Shown here piece by piece: positions 26,574-34,027 of a DNA stretch of 64,000 nucleotides. Location of the stretch: positions 1 through 64,000 of the forward strand of contig NZ_CALSAN010000020.1 in the NCBI RefSeq assembly GCF_943372915.1, in the 5' to 3' direction. The notes beneath the pieces are model-generated. The model did no database searches. It was not told the DNA's origin and saw nothing but the letters and a program-made list of their open reading frames with translations. Origin of the DNA: Ferrovibrio terrae_A. GTDB taxonomy: Bacteria; Pseudomonadota; Alphaproteobacteria; Ferrovibrionales; Ferrovibrionaceae. The first letter of the stretch is position 1. The number at the start of each line of letters is the position of its first letter. A program made the position numbers and the translations under genes.

Positions 26574-27611
26574 ATGCCCAGTCATGCTATCCGCCGTCGT
26601 GACTTCCTGCTCGGCTCGACTCTGGCCGGTGCCGCCTTCGTCGCGGCACCCGGGCTAGCCGCCCCCGCCCCGGCGAAAGATAACGGCGGCTTTTTCCGCA
26701 TCCTCACCGGCTCGGCCCATACCACGACATTCCCGGTCGGCGTGACGGTGGCCTCTGCCATCTCGAATCCTCCTGGCAGCCGTCCCTGCGAGAAAGGCGG
26801 CAGCTGCGGCGTGCCCGGCCTGATCGCCGTGGCCCTGACCAGCCAGGGTTCAGTCGCCAATCTGGCCGCCATCGGCAATGAAAGCATCGAATCCGGCTTT
26901 GCCCAGGCCGATCTGGTCTACAGTGCCTTCCAGGGCGAAGGCATCTACTTCCGTCGCTCCAAGCAGGCGAATCTGCGCGTGCTGGCCAACCTGTATCCCG
27001 AGACCGTGCATCTGGTGGTGCGGCGCAACAGCAACATCACCGATATCCGCGAACTGGCCGGCAAGCGCGTGTCGATCGACCGCACCGGCTCGGGCACGCG
27101 CTTCAATGCGGAGATCATCCTCGCCGCCTATGGCCTGCGACTGAACCAGATCCGCCTGCTCGAAGTCGATCCCGGCGAAGCGGCGGAGCTGATGACAAAA
27201 GACCAGCTCGATGCCTTCTTCCTGATTTCCGGCCAGCCGGCACCGACGGTGAGCGACCTGACCGACCGCGAGATCGCCCGCGTGGTGCCGTTATCGGGCC
27301 GCCAGATCGAAGGCGCATTGCGCCGGCACCAGTTTTTCACCCGCGACTTCATCCCGGGCAATACCTATCGCGATGTGCCGGAAACCGAGACGCTCAGCAT
27401 CGGCATGCAGTGGATCGGGCCGGAAAGCCTGGACCCAGATCTAGTCTACGAGCTGCTGCGCGCCCTGTGGCATCCGCGCAATCGCAAGATTCTCGATGCC
27501 GGCCCGGCGATGGCACAGCGCATCCGGCTCGGCACCGCCCTGCTCGGCGTCAGCGTGCCTTTGCATGCCGGGGCCGAACGCTTCTATCGCGAGATGAAAC
27601 TGATTACGTAA
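26574..27611 (+). CDS. Orphan TAXI-family TRAP substrate-binding protein
   Basis: A 345-aa binding protein exported by the Tat pathway: the N-terminus has RRRDFLLGSTLAGAAFVAAPG, a twin-arginine signal with cleavage near LAA. TAXI features include RILTGSAHTTTFPVGVTVAS, here replacing the more common GGTGGVYYP form, and GKRVSIDRTGSGTRFNAEII near residue 162. No permease is adjacent, unlike the system at 13 kb. It may use a permease elsewhere, or act as a sensor or ligand carrier. An insertion with CEKGGSCG (two cysteines) near residue 71 could form a disulphide. It converges on the GST gene across a 22-bp palindrome. Confidence 0.85.
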   Translation: MPSHAIRRRDFLLGSTLAGAAFVAAPGLAAPAPAKDNGGFFRILTGSAHTTTFPVGVTVASAISNPPGSRPCEKGGSCGVPGLIAVALTSQGSVANLAAIGNESIESGFAQADLVYSAFQGEGIYFRRSKQANLRVLANLYPETVHLVVRRNSNITDIRELAGKRVSIDRTGSGTRFNAEIILAAYGLRLNQIRLLEVDPGEAAELMTKDQLDAFFLISGQPAPTVSDLTDREIARVVPLSGRQIEGALRRHQFFTRDFIPGNTYRDVPETETLSIGMQWIGPESLDPDLVYELLRALWHPRNRKILDAGPAMAQRIRLGTALLGVSVPLHAGAERFYREMKLIT

Positions 27612-27618
27612 TCAGTTT
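27597..27618. terminator. 22-bp perfect palindrome spanning two convergent stop codons
   Basis: AAACTGATTAC is followed directly by its exact reverse complement, and the stop codons of the TAXI gene (27609-27611, plus) and the GST gene (27612-27614, minus) lie inside it. The symmetric A/T ends give a T-run in either direction, so a bidirectional terminator is the simplest reading, though the stem is AT-rich and needs a central loop. A protein-binding site is the alternative. Confidence 0.5.
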
Positions 27619-28286
27619 TCGGGCAGCGGCGCCTCCCGGGCCGCCGCCGCGCACCATTCCTGCATCGCCGGCAAGGCATAGATTGCATTGACATAGGCTT
27701 CCGACACCGGGTCGAGCGCCACACCATAGCTGCGCAGCCGCGTTGCCACCGGGGCGTACATCGCATCGGCAAGGCTGAAGGCACCGAACAGGAAATCACC
27801 TTGCTTGCCAAAGCGGCCACGGCAGTCCTGCCAGATCTGCTGCACGCGGGCGATATCCAGCCGCGCCTCCTCGCTGGGGGTTACGCCCTGCTGGGCGGCC
27901 GGGCTGAGCTTGGCGATATCCATCGGCAGCTCGCGGCGCAGCGGCACAAAGCCGGCGTGCATTTCGCTCATCACGCTGCGCGCCACGGCACGCGCCCGGG
28001 TATCGGTGGGCAGCAGCTTGGCATCGGGCCAAGTCTCGGCGATGTAGTCGCAGATCGCCAGGCTTTCCCACACCGTCAGGTCACCATGCTTGAGCACGGG
28101 CAGCTTGCCAGCCGCCGAATGCAGCAGGATTTCCGCCTTGGTTTCCGGTCGGCGCAGCACGATCAGCTCTTCCCGGAAGGGCTGGCCGGTCGCCTTCAGC
28201 GCCAGCCAGGGGCGCAGGCTCCAGCTCGAGTAATTCTTGTTGCCGATAACGAGAACAAGATCAGCGTTGGGGGTGAGATCGCTCAC
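27612..28286 (-). CDS. Glutathione S-transferase family protein
   Basis: A 224-aa cytosolic GST. The N-terminal thioredoxin-fold domain begins LVLVIGNKNYSSWSLRPWLA, with the SxxS/R active-site region near residues 18-24 and the glutathione-binding KLPVLKHGDLTVWESLAI near 60-77. The C-terminal all-helical domain follows (~90-215). The GTG at 28286 is taken as start because GGAG sits 10 nt upstream; a TTG at 28319 would give a longer hydrophilic leader. It is divergent from the M17 peptidase gene. The substrate is unknown. Confidence 0.88.
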   Translation of the reverse strand: MSDLTPNADLVLVIGNKNYSSWSLRPWLALKATGQPFREELIVLRRPETKAEILLHSAAGKLPVLKHGDLTVWESLAICDYIAETWPDAKLLPTDTRARAVARSVMSEMHAGFVPLRRELPMDIAKLSPAAQQGVTPSEEARLDIARVQQIWQDCRGRFGKQGDFLFGAFSLADAMYAPVATRLRSYGVALDPVSEAYVNAIYALPAMQEWCAAAAREAPLPEN

Positions 28287-28382
28287 GATAGGCTCCGCGT
28301 CAGGATGCGTATTTCCCAAATTGGGCAGGCACCTTATAGACGAGGGATCGCCCGCCGCCCATATTCATATTGAACCATTCCA

Positions 28383-29771
28383 ATGCCGAGGATTGCCGTG
28401 CCTGTCACCCTGATTGCCAAATCCGCCGCCGCCATTCCCGTCGAGACTCTGACCGCCAAGGCCTGGGTCACGCGGGCGTCCCGGGAAAAGGGCATGGTCG
28501 CCGGACTGGCCGAGGCGCAGGGTTTCAAAGCCAAATCCGGTCAGGTGCTGGTACTGCCCGATGCCAAAACGGGCAAGCCCGCCCGCGTGCTGGCCGGCAT
28601 CAGTGAGGCCCCCGACCTATGGTCCTTTGCCGCCATCGCCGGCGCATTGCCGGCGGGCGACTATAAGCTCACGGATACCAAAGCCGGTGACGCCGCGGCC
28701 CTGGGCTGGGCACTCAATGCCTATCGCTTTGACCGCTACAAGAAGATCGAAAAGAAAACCGTGCGCCTGGTCTGGCCGGCCAAGGCAAACCAGCAGCGCG
28801 TGAGCGCACTGCACGACGGCATCGTGCTGGCGCGCGACCTGATCAACACGCCCTCCGCCGATATGGGCCCGGCGGAACTGGCCGAAGCCGCGCGCGGCGT
28901 GGCGCTGGTGGGCGGCGCGGAGTTCAGCACCATCATCGGCGACGACCTGCTGGAGCAGAACTACCCGATGGTGCATGCCGTCGGCCGCGCCAGCGTGCGC
29001 CTGCCGCGCCTGATCGACCTGCGCTGGGGCAACCCGAAGCACCCGAAGCTCACCCTGGTCGGCAAGGGCGTGTGCTTCGATACCGGCGGCCTCGACCTGA
29101 AACCTTCGGCCGGCATGCTGCATATGAAAAAGGATATGGGCGGCGCCGCCGTGATGCTGGGCCTGGCCGCAGCCATCATGGCGATGAAGCTGCCGGTGCG
29201 GTTGCGCCTGCTGATCTCGGCCGTCGAGAACAGCGTTTCGGGCAACGCCTTCCGTCCGGGCGACATCCTGACGAGCCGCAAGGGACTGACCGTCGAGATC
29301 GGCAACACCGATGCCGAAGGCCGCCTGGTGCTGGGCGATGCCCTGGCCGAGGCCGATAGCGAAAAGCCCGACTGGCTGATCGATGCCGCCACGCTCACCG
29401 GTGCGGCCCGCGTGGCGGTCGGTCCCGATCTGCCGGCGCTCTATGCCACGGAAGATGCGATGGCGCAGGCCCTGCTCGACGCCGGTTTAAGTGCAGCCGA
29501 TCCGCTGTGGCGCATGCCGCTGCATGCTGGATATCGCGAGTATATCGAAGGCAAGGTGGCCGATATCACCAACTCGGCCGATGTGCCGTTTGCCGGCTCG
29601 ATCACCGCCGCCCTCTTTCTCAAGGAATTCGTCACCAAGACGAAGTCCTACGCCCATCTCGACATGTTCGCCTGGAATCCGCGCCCGCGCCCCGGCCGCC
29701 CGCTGGGCGCCGAAGCCACCGGCCTGCGGGCGCTCTATGCCGCCATTGAAAAGCGGTACGGCAGGCGCTGA
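28383..29771 (+). CDS. Leucyl aminopeptidase family (M17) metallopeptidase
   Basis: A 462-aa M17 aminopeptidase. The C-terminal catalytic domain holds the two-metal site: GKGVCFDTGGLDLKPS (Lys, Asp), the MKKDMGGAAVMLG segment, and the signature NTDAEGRLVLGDAL near residue 309. The N-terminal domain (1-150) is typical of the hexamer-forming group. The protein releases N-terminal amino acids in the cytoplasm. There is no signal peptide. It converges on the caspase-family gene with a 2-bp gap. Confidence 0.92.
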   Translation: MPRIAVPVTLIAKSAAAIPVETLTAKAWVTRASREKGMVAGLAEAQGFKAKSGQVLVLPDAKTGKPARVLAGISEAPDLWSFAAIAGALPAGDYKLTDTKAGDAAALGWALNAYRFDRYKKIEKKTVRLVWPAKANQQRVSALHDGIVLARDLINTPSADMGPAELAEAARGVALVGGAEFSTIIGDDLLEQNYPMVHAVGRASVRLPRLIDLRWGNPKHPKLTLVGKGVCFDTGGLDLKPSAGMLHMKKDMGGAAVMLGLAAAIMAMKLPVRLRLLISAVENSVSGNAFRPGDILTSRKGLTVEIGNTDAEGRLVLGDALAEADSEKPDWLIDAATLTGAARVAVGPDLPALYATEDAMAQALLDAGLSAADPLWRMPLHAGYREYIEGKVADITNSADVPFAGSITAALFLKEFVTKTKSYAHLDMFAWNPRPRPGRPLGAEATGLRALYAAIEKRYGRR

Positions 29772-29773
29772 CC

Positions 29774-31315
29774 TCAGGTCTTGGAGATGTAGCGGTAGTC
29801 TTCGATGATGACCTTGTCATCGACGATCTTCAGCACATAACCGAAGACGGCCGTGTAATTCGACCAGAGCGGAATGCTGCCAAAGGCATGGCGGCCAAAG
29901 CGCGCACCCTCAACCAGCACATTCACCTTGCCGCTTCCGGCATCGACGATGTCCTGCAGGACGGCCTTGTAGAAGCGCAGCCCGGTGATCGAGTCATTGG
30001 CCGGAATGATATTACGATAGACCTCGAACTGATCGTCCATATGCTTCTTGATCGCCGCCTGGATGGCCGGCCAGTTCTTCTGCAGGGTGGCCTCGAAGTC
30101 TTCGGTATTGACAATCGGTGCCGAAACGGCCGGCGTGGATGACTGGGGCGCTGCCTTCAGGCTCGCCACCGCGGTCGGCGGTGCCGATGGTGGCGGTGCC
30201 GATGGTGGCGATGCTGCTGGTGACGGTGCTGGCGATGACGATGCCGGCTGCGGGGGCGCGGCAATCACCACCGCTGCTGCGGGCGCCGTGGCAACCGGGC
30301 CCGTCACCGGCGCCGGCGCCGAAGCGGCCCGCACCCTGCTACCCGGGTCAGGCAGGTTGGAAATGCGGATGCGCGCCAGCTTGTTGAAAGCACCATTCGG
30401 GTAATTCTCGATATAGGCCTGGAAGTCACGGGCATCCTGGCTGTCCTTGATCGAATTCCAGAAGGCGATCTCGGCCGCATTGTCATTGAAGCCGGGCGAC
30501 GGCACCGGCGCCGACAGGGCCGCAACCTGCGGCGGTGGCGAAGGTTTGAAAGAGAATTCACCAACCACCGACGAACTTTCCCACGGCGTCTGCTTGCCCT
30601 GGGTGCGCTGGATCACACGGGCCCGCGCCTGCTTGAAGGCTTCCTCCATCGATAGGCCGGGCCGCTTGATCGCCGCCACCAGTTCCGACGTATAGATGCC
30701 GTTGGCGCCATCGCCATCATTGGCCACCGAGCCCGGCGCGGTGGCATAGGCTATCATCGTGCCGGTCGGCGCCGAGATCGCAGCCAACCCGTTGCTGACC
30801 GAGCGGAAGCTGCGCTGGAACGGATTATTGCGACAGGCATCCAGGATCACGATGTTAAACTGGTTCTTCGCCGTCGCCATGCGCGCCATCACATAGGCGA
30901 CATCCATGGATTCGACTTCGACCTCTTCCTCGCTTTCGATGCTGGCCTTGACCGGGATCAGGTAATTGCTGCCGCGCACCTGCATGCCATGGCCGGCGAA
31001 GTAGAACAGGCCGACAGAGCCGTCGCGCAGCTTGCGGCCGAACTCCACCACGGCACGCTGCATGCTGACGCGGTCAGCGTTCTCCAGCACCTGAACATCG
31101 AAATCCAGTTCGCGCAGCGTGGCCGCCATCATGCGTGCGTCATTGATCGGATTCTTCAGTACGCCATCGGCATAGGCATTATTGCCGATCACCAGCGCCA
31201 GGCGCTTGGAGGTCGCCTGCGCGGGATCTGCCGCCAGCAGGGAAGCTGCTGCCGCCAGGATGGCCGCCATGCCGATGCAGAATCGGCCGATCCGGGATTG
31301 AACGAGCCCGCCCAT
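29774..31315 (-). CDS. Exported caspase-family (C14) protein with Pro-rich linker and unknown C-terminal domain
   Basis: A 513-aa protein. A signal peptide (residues ~8-35, cleavage near AQA-T) precedes a p20-like caspase fold: LALVIGNNAYADG begins strand 1, the catalytic His is in YFAGHGMQ (H109) and the catalytic Cys in ILDACRNNPF (C161). After the caspase domain (~255) come a short conserved segment (EIAFWNSIKDSQDARDFQAY), a Pro/Ala/Ser linker (~330-420) and a C-terminal domain of about 90 residues that I do not recognise. The ATG at 31315 has an AGGAG site. Bacterial metacaspase-like enzymes cut after basic residues; location outside the cytoplasm suggests envelope proteolysis, which is inference. 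Confidence 0.85.
   Translation of the reverse strand: MGGLVQSRIGRFCIGMAAILAAAASLLAADPAQATSKRLALVIGNNAYADGVLKNPINDARMMAATLRELDFDVQVLENADRVSMQRAVVEFGRKLRDGSVGLFYFAGHGMQVRGSNYLIPVKASIESEEEVEVESMDVAYVMARMATAKNQFNIVILDACRNNPFQRSFRSVSNGLAAISAPTGTMIAYATAPGSVANDGDGANGIYTSELVAAIKRPGLSMEEAFKQARARVIQRTQGKQTPWESSSVVGEFSFKPSPPPQVAALSAPVPSPGFNDNAAEIAFWNSIKDSQDARDFQAYIENYPNGAFNKLARIRISNLPDPGSRVRAASAPAPVTGPVATAPAAAVVIAAPPQPASSSPAPSPAASPPSAPPPSAPPTAVASLKAAPQSSTPAVSAPIVNTEDFEATLQKNWPAIQAAIKKHMDDQFEVYRNIIPANDSITGLRFYKAVLQDIVDAGSGKVNVLVEGARFGRHAFGSIPLWSNYTAVFGYVLKIVDDKVIIEDYRYISKT
30180..30239. repeat. 15-bp tandem repeat inside the caspase-protein linker
   Basis: GGTGCCGATGGTGGC occurs twice in perfect tandem (30180-30194, 30195-30209), followed by two degenerate 15-bp units to 30239. 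On the coding minus strand it specifies the Ser-Ala-Pro-Pro-rich linker. Such repeats can change copy number in steps of five residues without breaking the frame. Confidence 0.75.
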
Positions 31316-31461
31316 GGCGCCGCTCCTGCCTCTTGTTTGCCTCGGAGACCCTCTTCGGATCGCGGGTAGAATACTACAACTCATCCCGGAATCATCACAA
31401 CTTATGAGTACAAATCTGCCCGATCCGGCCACTGAGCCCGTCTAAAAAACCCCGTATGCCG

Positions 31462-31488
31462 GTCACAATGCGATCACAGGGGGTCACA
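31462..31488. promoter_or_regulatory. Three helically phased TCACA repeats upstream of small membrane protein
   Basis: GTCACA (31462-31467), ATCACA (31473-31478) and GTCACA (31483-31488) are direct repeats 10-11 bp apart, that is one helical turn, so they lie on the same face of DNA. They are in the 263-bp gap between the caspase-family gene (minus) and the small membrane protein (plus). This fits a multimeric regulator site; no family is assigned. The rest of this gap shows no convincing promoter. Confidence 0.4.
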
Positions 31489-31578
31489 GCCTTGTCGGCG
31501 GCGGCGGCGCACGCCCTCGACTAGTCTCCGGCCATGCAGTCGTGACACGCCACAAGCACATAAGAAAAGGAGACAATC

Positions 31579-31788
31579 ATGGCTTTCCCCGGTGTTGCCT
31601 TCTTCATCGTATTGGCCGTCATCCAGTTCTTCATCGTCGCGGACGGTTTGGTGAGCTGGTTCCATGTCGATTGGCTGGTGGCCGCCAACCTCTCGGCCAT
31701 GCTGAGCGGTCTGCCGTTGCTGATCATCTTCATGCTGGCCCGCGAGCGGCGGCTGCGTGAAGACCGCATCCAGCGCCAGTCACCCTGA
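31579..31788 (+). CDS. Small membrane protein, unknown function
   Basis: A 69-aa protein with two hydrophobic segments (residues ~4-22 and ~33-53) separated by a short loop, and a basic C-terminal tail (RERRLREDRIQR). AAAAGGAGACA gives a strong ribosome site before the ATG at 31579, and a terminator follows, which together support a real stand-alone gene. I do not recognise the family. Confidence 0.7.
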   Translation: MAFPGVAFFIVLAVIQFFIVADGLVSWFHVDWLVAANLSAMLSGLPLLIIFMLARERRLREDRIQRQSP

Positions 31789-31816
31789 ACCGCAGCCTTC
31801 GCCATTTTAGCCCGAG

Positions 31817-31854
31817 CCCGGCCAGATGCGGCGTCATCGCACCGGCCGGGTTTT
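31817..31854 (+). terminator. Terminator after the small membrane protein gene
   Basis: CCCGGCC (31817-31823) pairs with GGCCGGG (31844-31850), with an inner GATG/CATC pairing in the loop, followed by TTTTGGTTTT. It overlaps the last codons of the opposing TfoX-like gene. Confidence 0.6.
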
Positions 31855-32310
31855 GGTTTTCCCAACCAGCTTTTTTGCCGCATTTTTACTGGCTTTTTTC
31901 TTGGCGGTGGGTTTCTGCGCCACGGCTTTTTTGGGCATTATTTTCTTTGGCGCAGCCTTCCTGGCTGCAGGTTTGGCGGTGCGGCGCACGGCGGCCAGCG
32001 CGTCGCGCATCCAGTCGCGCAGATCGTCGGCATCCAGCAGCACATCCTCGGGCAGTTCATACCAGCGCGGCACCATGCGGGTTTCGCTCTTGCGCGCATA
32101 GGTGAAAGGCCCCATGCCGGCGGCCTCGAAACGCGGCCGGGTCTGATCGTCGACGACGAAGAACAGTGTGCCGCGCAGAATCACCGCGAACATCTCGCCA
32201 TCGATGCGAAAGCCATGACCGCCAAACAGCCGCTCGCTCTGCACCGGCCCCATGCCGGCGGCCGCCATGCAGTCCTGTACATACGCGACGAAATCCCCGT
32301 CCTGCGCCAA
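31834..32310 (-). CDS. TfoX N-terminal domain protein with Lys/Ala-rich tail
   Basis: A 158-aa protein. Residues 1-110 match the TfoX/Sxy N-terminal domain (RLFGGHGFRIDGEMFAVI, FTYARKSETRMVPRWYELPE). Residues ~111-158 form a lysine, alanine and proline tail (for example KPTAKKKASKNAAKKL) like histone H1-type tails, suggesting nucleic-acid binding. The start is taken as TTG at 32310 because a strong AAGGAGG lies just upstream and family members begin at this point; an ATG at 32376 would add an uncharacteristic leader. Sxy/TfoX proteins activate competence genes in gammaproteobacteria, but the role of this alphaproteobacterial form is unknown. Confidence 0.82.
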   Translation of the reverse strand: MAQDGDFVAYVQDCMAAAGMGPVQSERLFGGHGFRIDGEMFAVILRGTLFFVVDDQTRPRFEAAGMGPFTYARKSETRMVPRWYELPEDVLLDADDLRDWMRDALAAVRRTAKPAARKAAPKKIMPKKAVAQKPTAKKKASKNAAKKLVGKTKTRPVR

Positions 32311-32421
32311 GCCCCCCTCCTTGAAATTGGATAATTGTTCACTATATGTTCTAGCAAACCTTGCCGCAAGATGCAAGCGGCTTTCGCGACCAGAATCTGG
32401 TTTTAGCGCGGTTTAACCAGG

Positions 32422-32458
32422 AATAAGCCGGAATAAGGATCGAATAAGCCCAAATAAG
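32422..32458. promoter_or_regulatory. Four helically phased AATAAG repeats upstream of the TfoX-like gene
   Basis: AATAAG is found at 32422, 32432, 32443 and 32453, with start spacing 10, 11 and 10 bp, so all four copies face the same side of the helix. The units are embedded in (G)AATAAG(CC). They lie about 110-150 bp upstream of the TfoX-like start on the minus strand (there read as CTTATT) and downstream of the GGDEF gene. A cooperative regulator site or curved DNA is possible. Confidence 0.45.
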
Positions 32459-32507
32459 ATGGAGTTAGAGTCAAACCGGATGAAATCTGGCAGGCTGGGC
32501 CACCAGC

Positions 32508-33284
32508 TCAGGCCCGCGCCGTGCGGCGTGACAGCTTGTGGCTGTACATCATCTGGTCGGCGGCCGCCAAAGCCGCACCCGGATCCTCGCCGGGCTTGAG
32601 CGGGTAGACGCCATAGGCCGCATCCAGCGGCAGCGACTTGCCTTCCCAGTGCAGCGGCCGGCGGCGAATCGCCTCGGCCAGATGTTCAGCCTTCTCCCGG
32701 CCCTGCTGCGCATCGGTCTCGCTCAGGATGACGCCATATTCGTCGCCGCCGAGCCGGGCGGTGACGTCGAATTCGCGGGTGTTGTCGAGCAGGATCTGGC
32801 CGACCTGGATCAGGGCCGCGTCGCCGGCCCCATGGCCGTGTTTGTCGTTGATCTCTTTCAGGCCGTTAAGATCGAAATAGATCAGGCAGGACGGCCGACC
32901 ATAGCGTTCGACATGCGCCATGGCGCGCGACAGCTCGCGCACGAAGGCGCGCCGGTTATACAGCGGGGTCAGCGTATCGCGGTCGGCCAGGCGCTCGAGT
33001 TCGGCCAGTCGATGCCGCGTGCGCCCCAGCTCGCCGCGCAGCTGATCCACCTCGCCCATCAGCCGCACGATCGCATCGCGCACGCGCGGCGTCAGTTCAG
33101 GTTCGGGAATCCCCATCACGGTGGCGGTGGCGGCCGGGTTGACGGCCGCGGTGGCTGGTGCGGCAGCCGGACCGGAGGAGCCAACGACAGGGCGCGCGCT
33201 GCCACCCGACCCGATAGGAGTCGTGGTACCCAGCCCGACCGGTCGACGGTCCTCGATCTTCACTATGCCTCGCTTTCCAGGCAT
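32508..33284 (-). CDS. GGDEF-domain diguanylate cyclase
   Basis: A 258-aa soluble protein. An Ala/Pro/Gly-rich N-terminus (1-60) is followed by a predicted coiled coil (~66-100) and a GGDEF domain (~100-255). The active loop is GGDEY (179-183), an accepted variant, the metal Asp is in YFDLNGLKEIND (D138), and an intact inhibitory I-site R-x-x-D (R170, D173) lies five residues before the loop. It should make cyclic di-GMP with product inhibition. No sensory domain is recognised, so input probably comes through the N-terminus or partner binding. The start at the ATG 33284 is tentative; a GTG at 33260 is also possible. It is divergent from purE. Confidence 0.9.
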   Translation of the reverse strand: MPGKRGIVKIEDRRPVGLGTTTPIGSGGSARPVVGSSGPAAAPATAAVNPAATATVMGIPEPELTPRVRDAIVRLMGEVDQLRGELGRTRHRLAELERLADRDTLTPLYNRRAFVRELSRAMAHVERYGRPSCLIYFDLNGLKEINDKHGHGAGDAALIQVGQILLDNTREFDVTARLGGDEYGVILSETDAQQGREKAEHLAEAIRRRPLHWEGKSLPLDAAYGVYPLKPGEDPGAALAAADQMMYSHKLSRRTARA

Positions 33285-33413
33285 TGCCGTCTGTGGCGGC
33301 AGTCTGCGTTACTCATGCCGCAGTAAGCGTTAACAAAGCATGGATCGCACGGCCTTGCCACAGCAGGAACCGGCCCCGCTTTCCCGACATTCGGCTCAAT
33401 CCCGAGGTCCGGC

Positions 33414-33441
33414 TTTACACCCTGACCCCGCTCCCTATAAT
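33414..33441 (+). promoter_or_regulatory. Sigma-70-type promoter of purEK
   Basis: TTTACA (33414-33419) and a consensus TATAAT (33436-33441) are separated by 16 bp and lie 28 bp before the purE start. This is the best vegetative promoter visible in the window. A purine operator (PurR) is not seen. Confidence 0.65.
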
Positions 33442-33469
33442 CCGCCGCTTTCCGCCGCAGGAGTAACTC

Positions 33470-34027
33470 ATGGCGCCGCGTAAAGGTTCGCCAGCCAAGG
33501 CCCGCACTGGCAAGGCCCCCCAGGGGAAGTTCCCCGCAGGGAAGCCTGTGGTCGGCATCATCATGGGCAGCCAGTCCGACTGGGCCACCATGGAGCATGC
33601 TGCCGCCGTGCTGGCCGCGCTGAAGGTGCCGGCCGAGCATTGCATCGTCTCGGCCCATCGCACGCCGCAGCGGCTCTATGACTATGCCAACAGTGCGGAT
33701 CAGCGCGGCATCCAGGTGATCATCGCCGGCGCCGGCGGCGCGGCCCATCTGCCAGGTATGGCAGCCGCCATGACGCATCTGCCGGTGCTCGGCGTGCCCG
33801 TGGAAAGCAAGGCGCTGAAGGGACTCGATTCTCTGCTGTCGATCCAGCAGATGCCGGGCGGCATTCCGGTGGGCGCACTGGCCGTTGGCAAGGCCGGCGC
33901 CATCAATGCCGGCCTCCTGGCGGCCGCGATCCTGGCGCTGAACGATCCGGCACTGTCCCAGCGCCTGCAGGCCTGGCGCGCCAAGCAGACCAAGGCCATC
34001 AAGCTCAAGCCGAGCCGCGGCAAGTAA
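33470..34027 (+). CDS. purE: N5-carboxyaminoimidazole ribonucleotide mutase
   Basis: A 185-aa class I PurE, which moves the carboxyl group of N5-CAIR to form CAIR in de novo purine synthesis. Key segments are GIIMGSQSDWATMEHAA, SAHRTPQRL with the catalytic His, and AGAGGAAHLPGMAAAMT. A ~22-residue basic N-terminal extension precedes the core, somewhat more than in most bacteria. The stop overlaps the purK start by one base (TAATG), giving coupled translation of the two enzymes. Confidence 0.96.
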   Translation: MAPRKGSPAKARTGKAPQGKFPAGKPVVGIIMGSQSDWATMEHAAAVLAALKVPAEHCIVSAHRTPQRLYDYANSADQRGIQVIIAGAGGAAHLPGMAAAMTHLPVLGVPVESKALKGLDSLLSIQQMPGGIPVGALAVGKAGAINAGLLAAAILALNDPALSQRLQAWRAKQTKAIKLKPSRGK

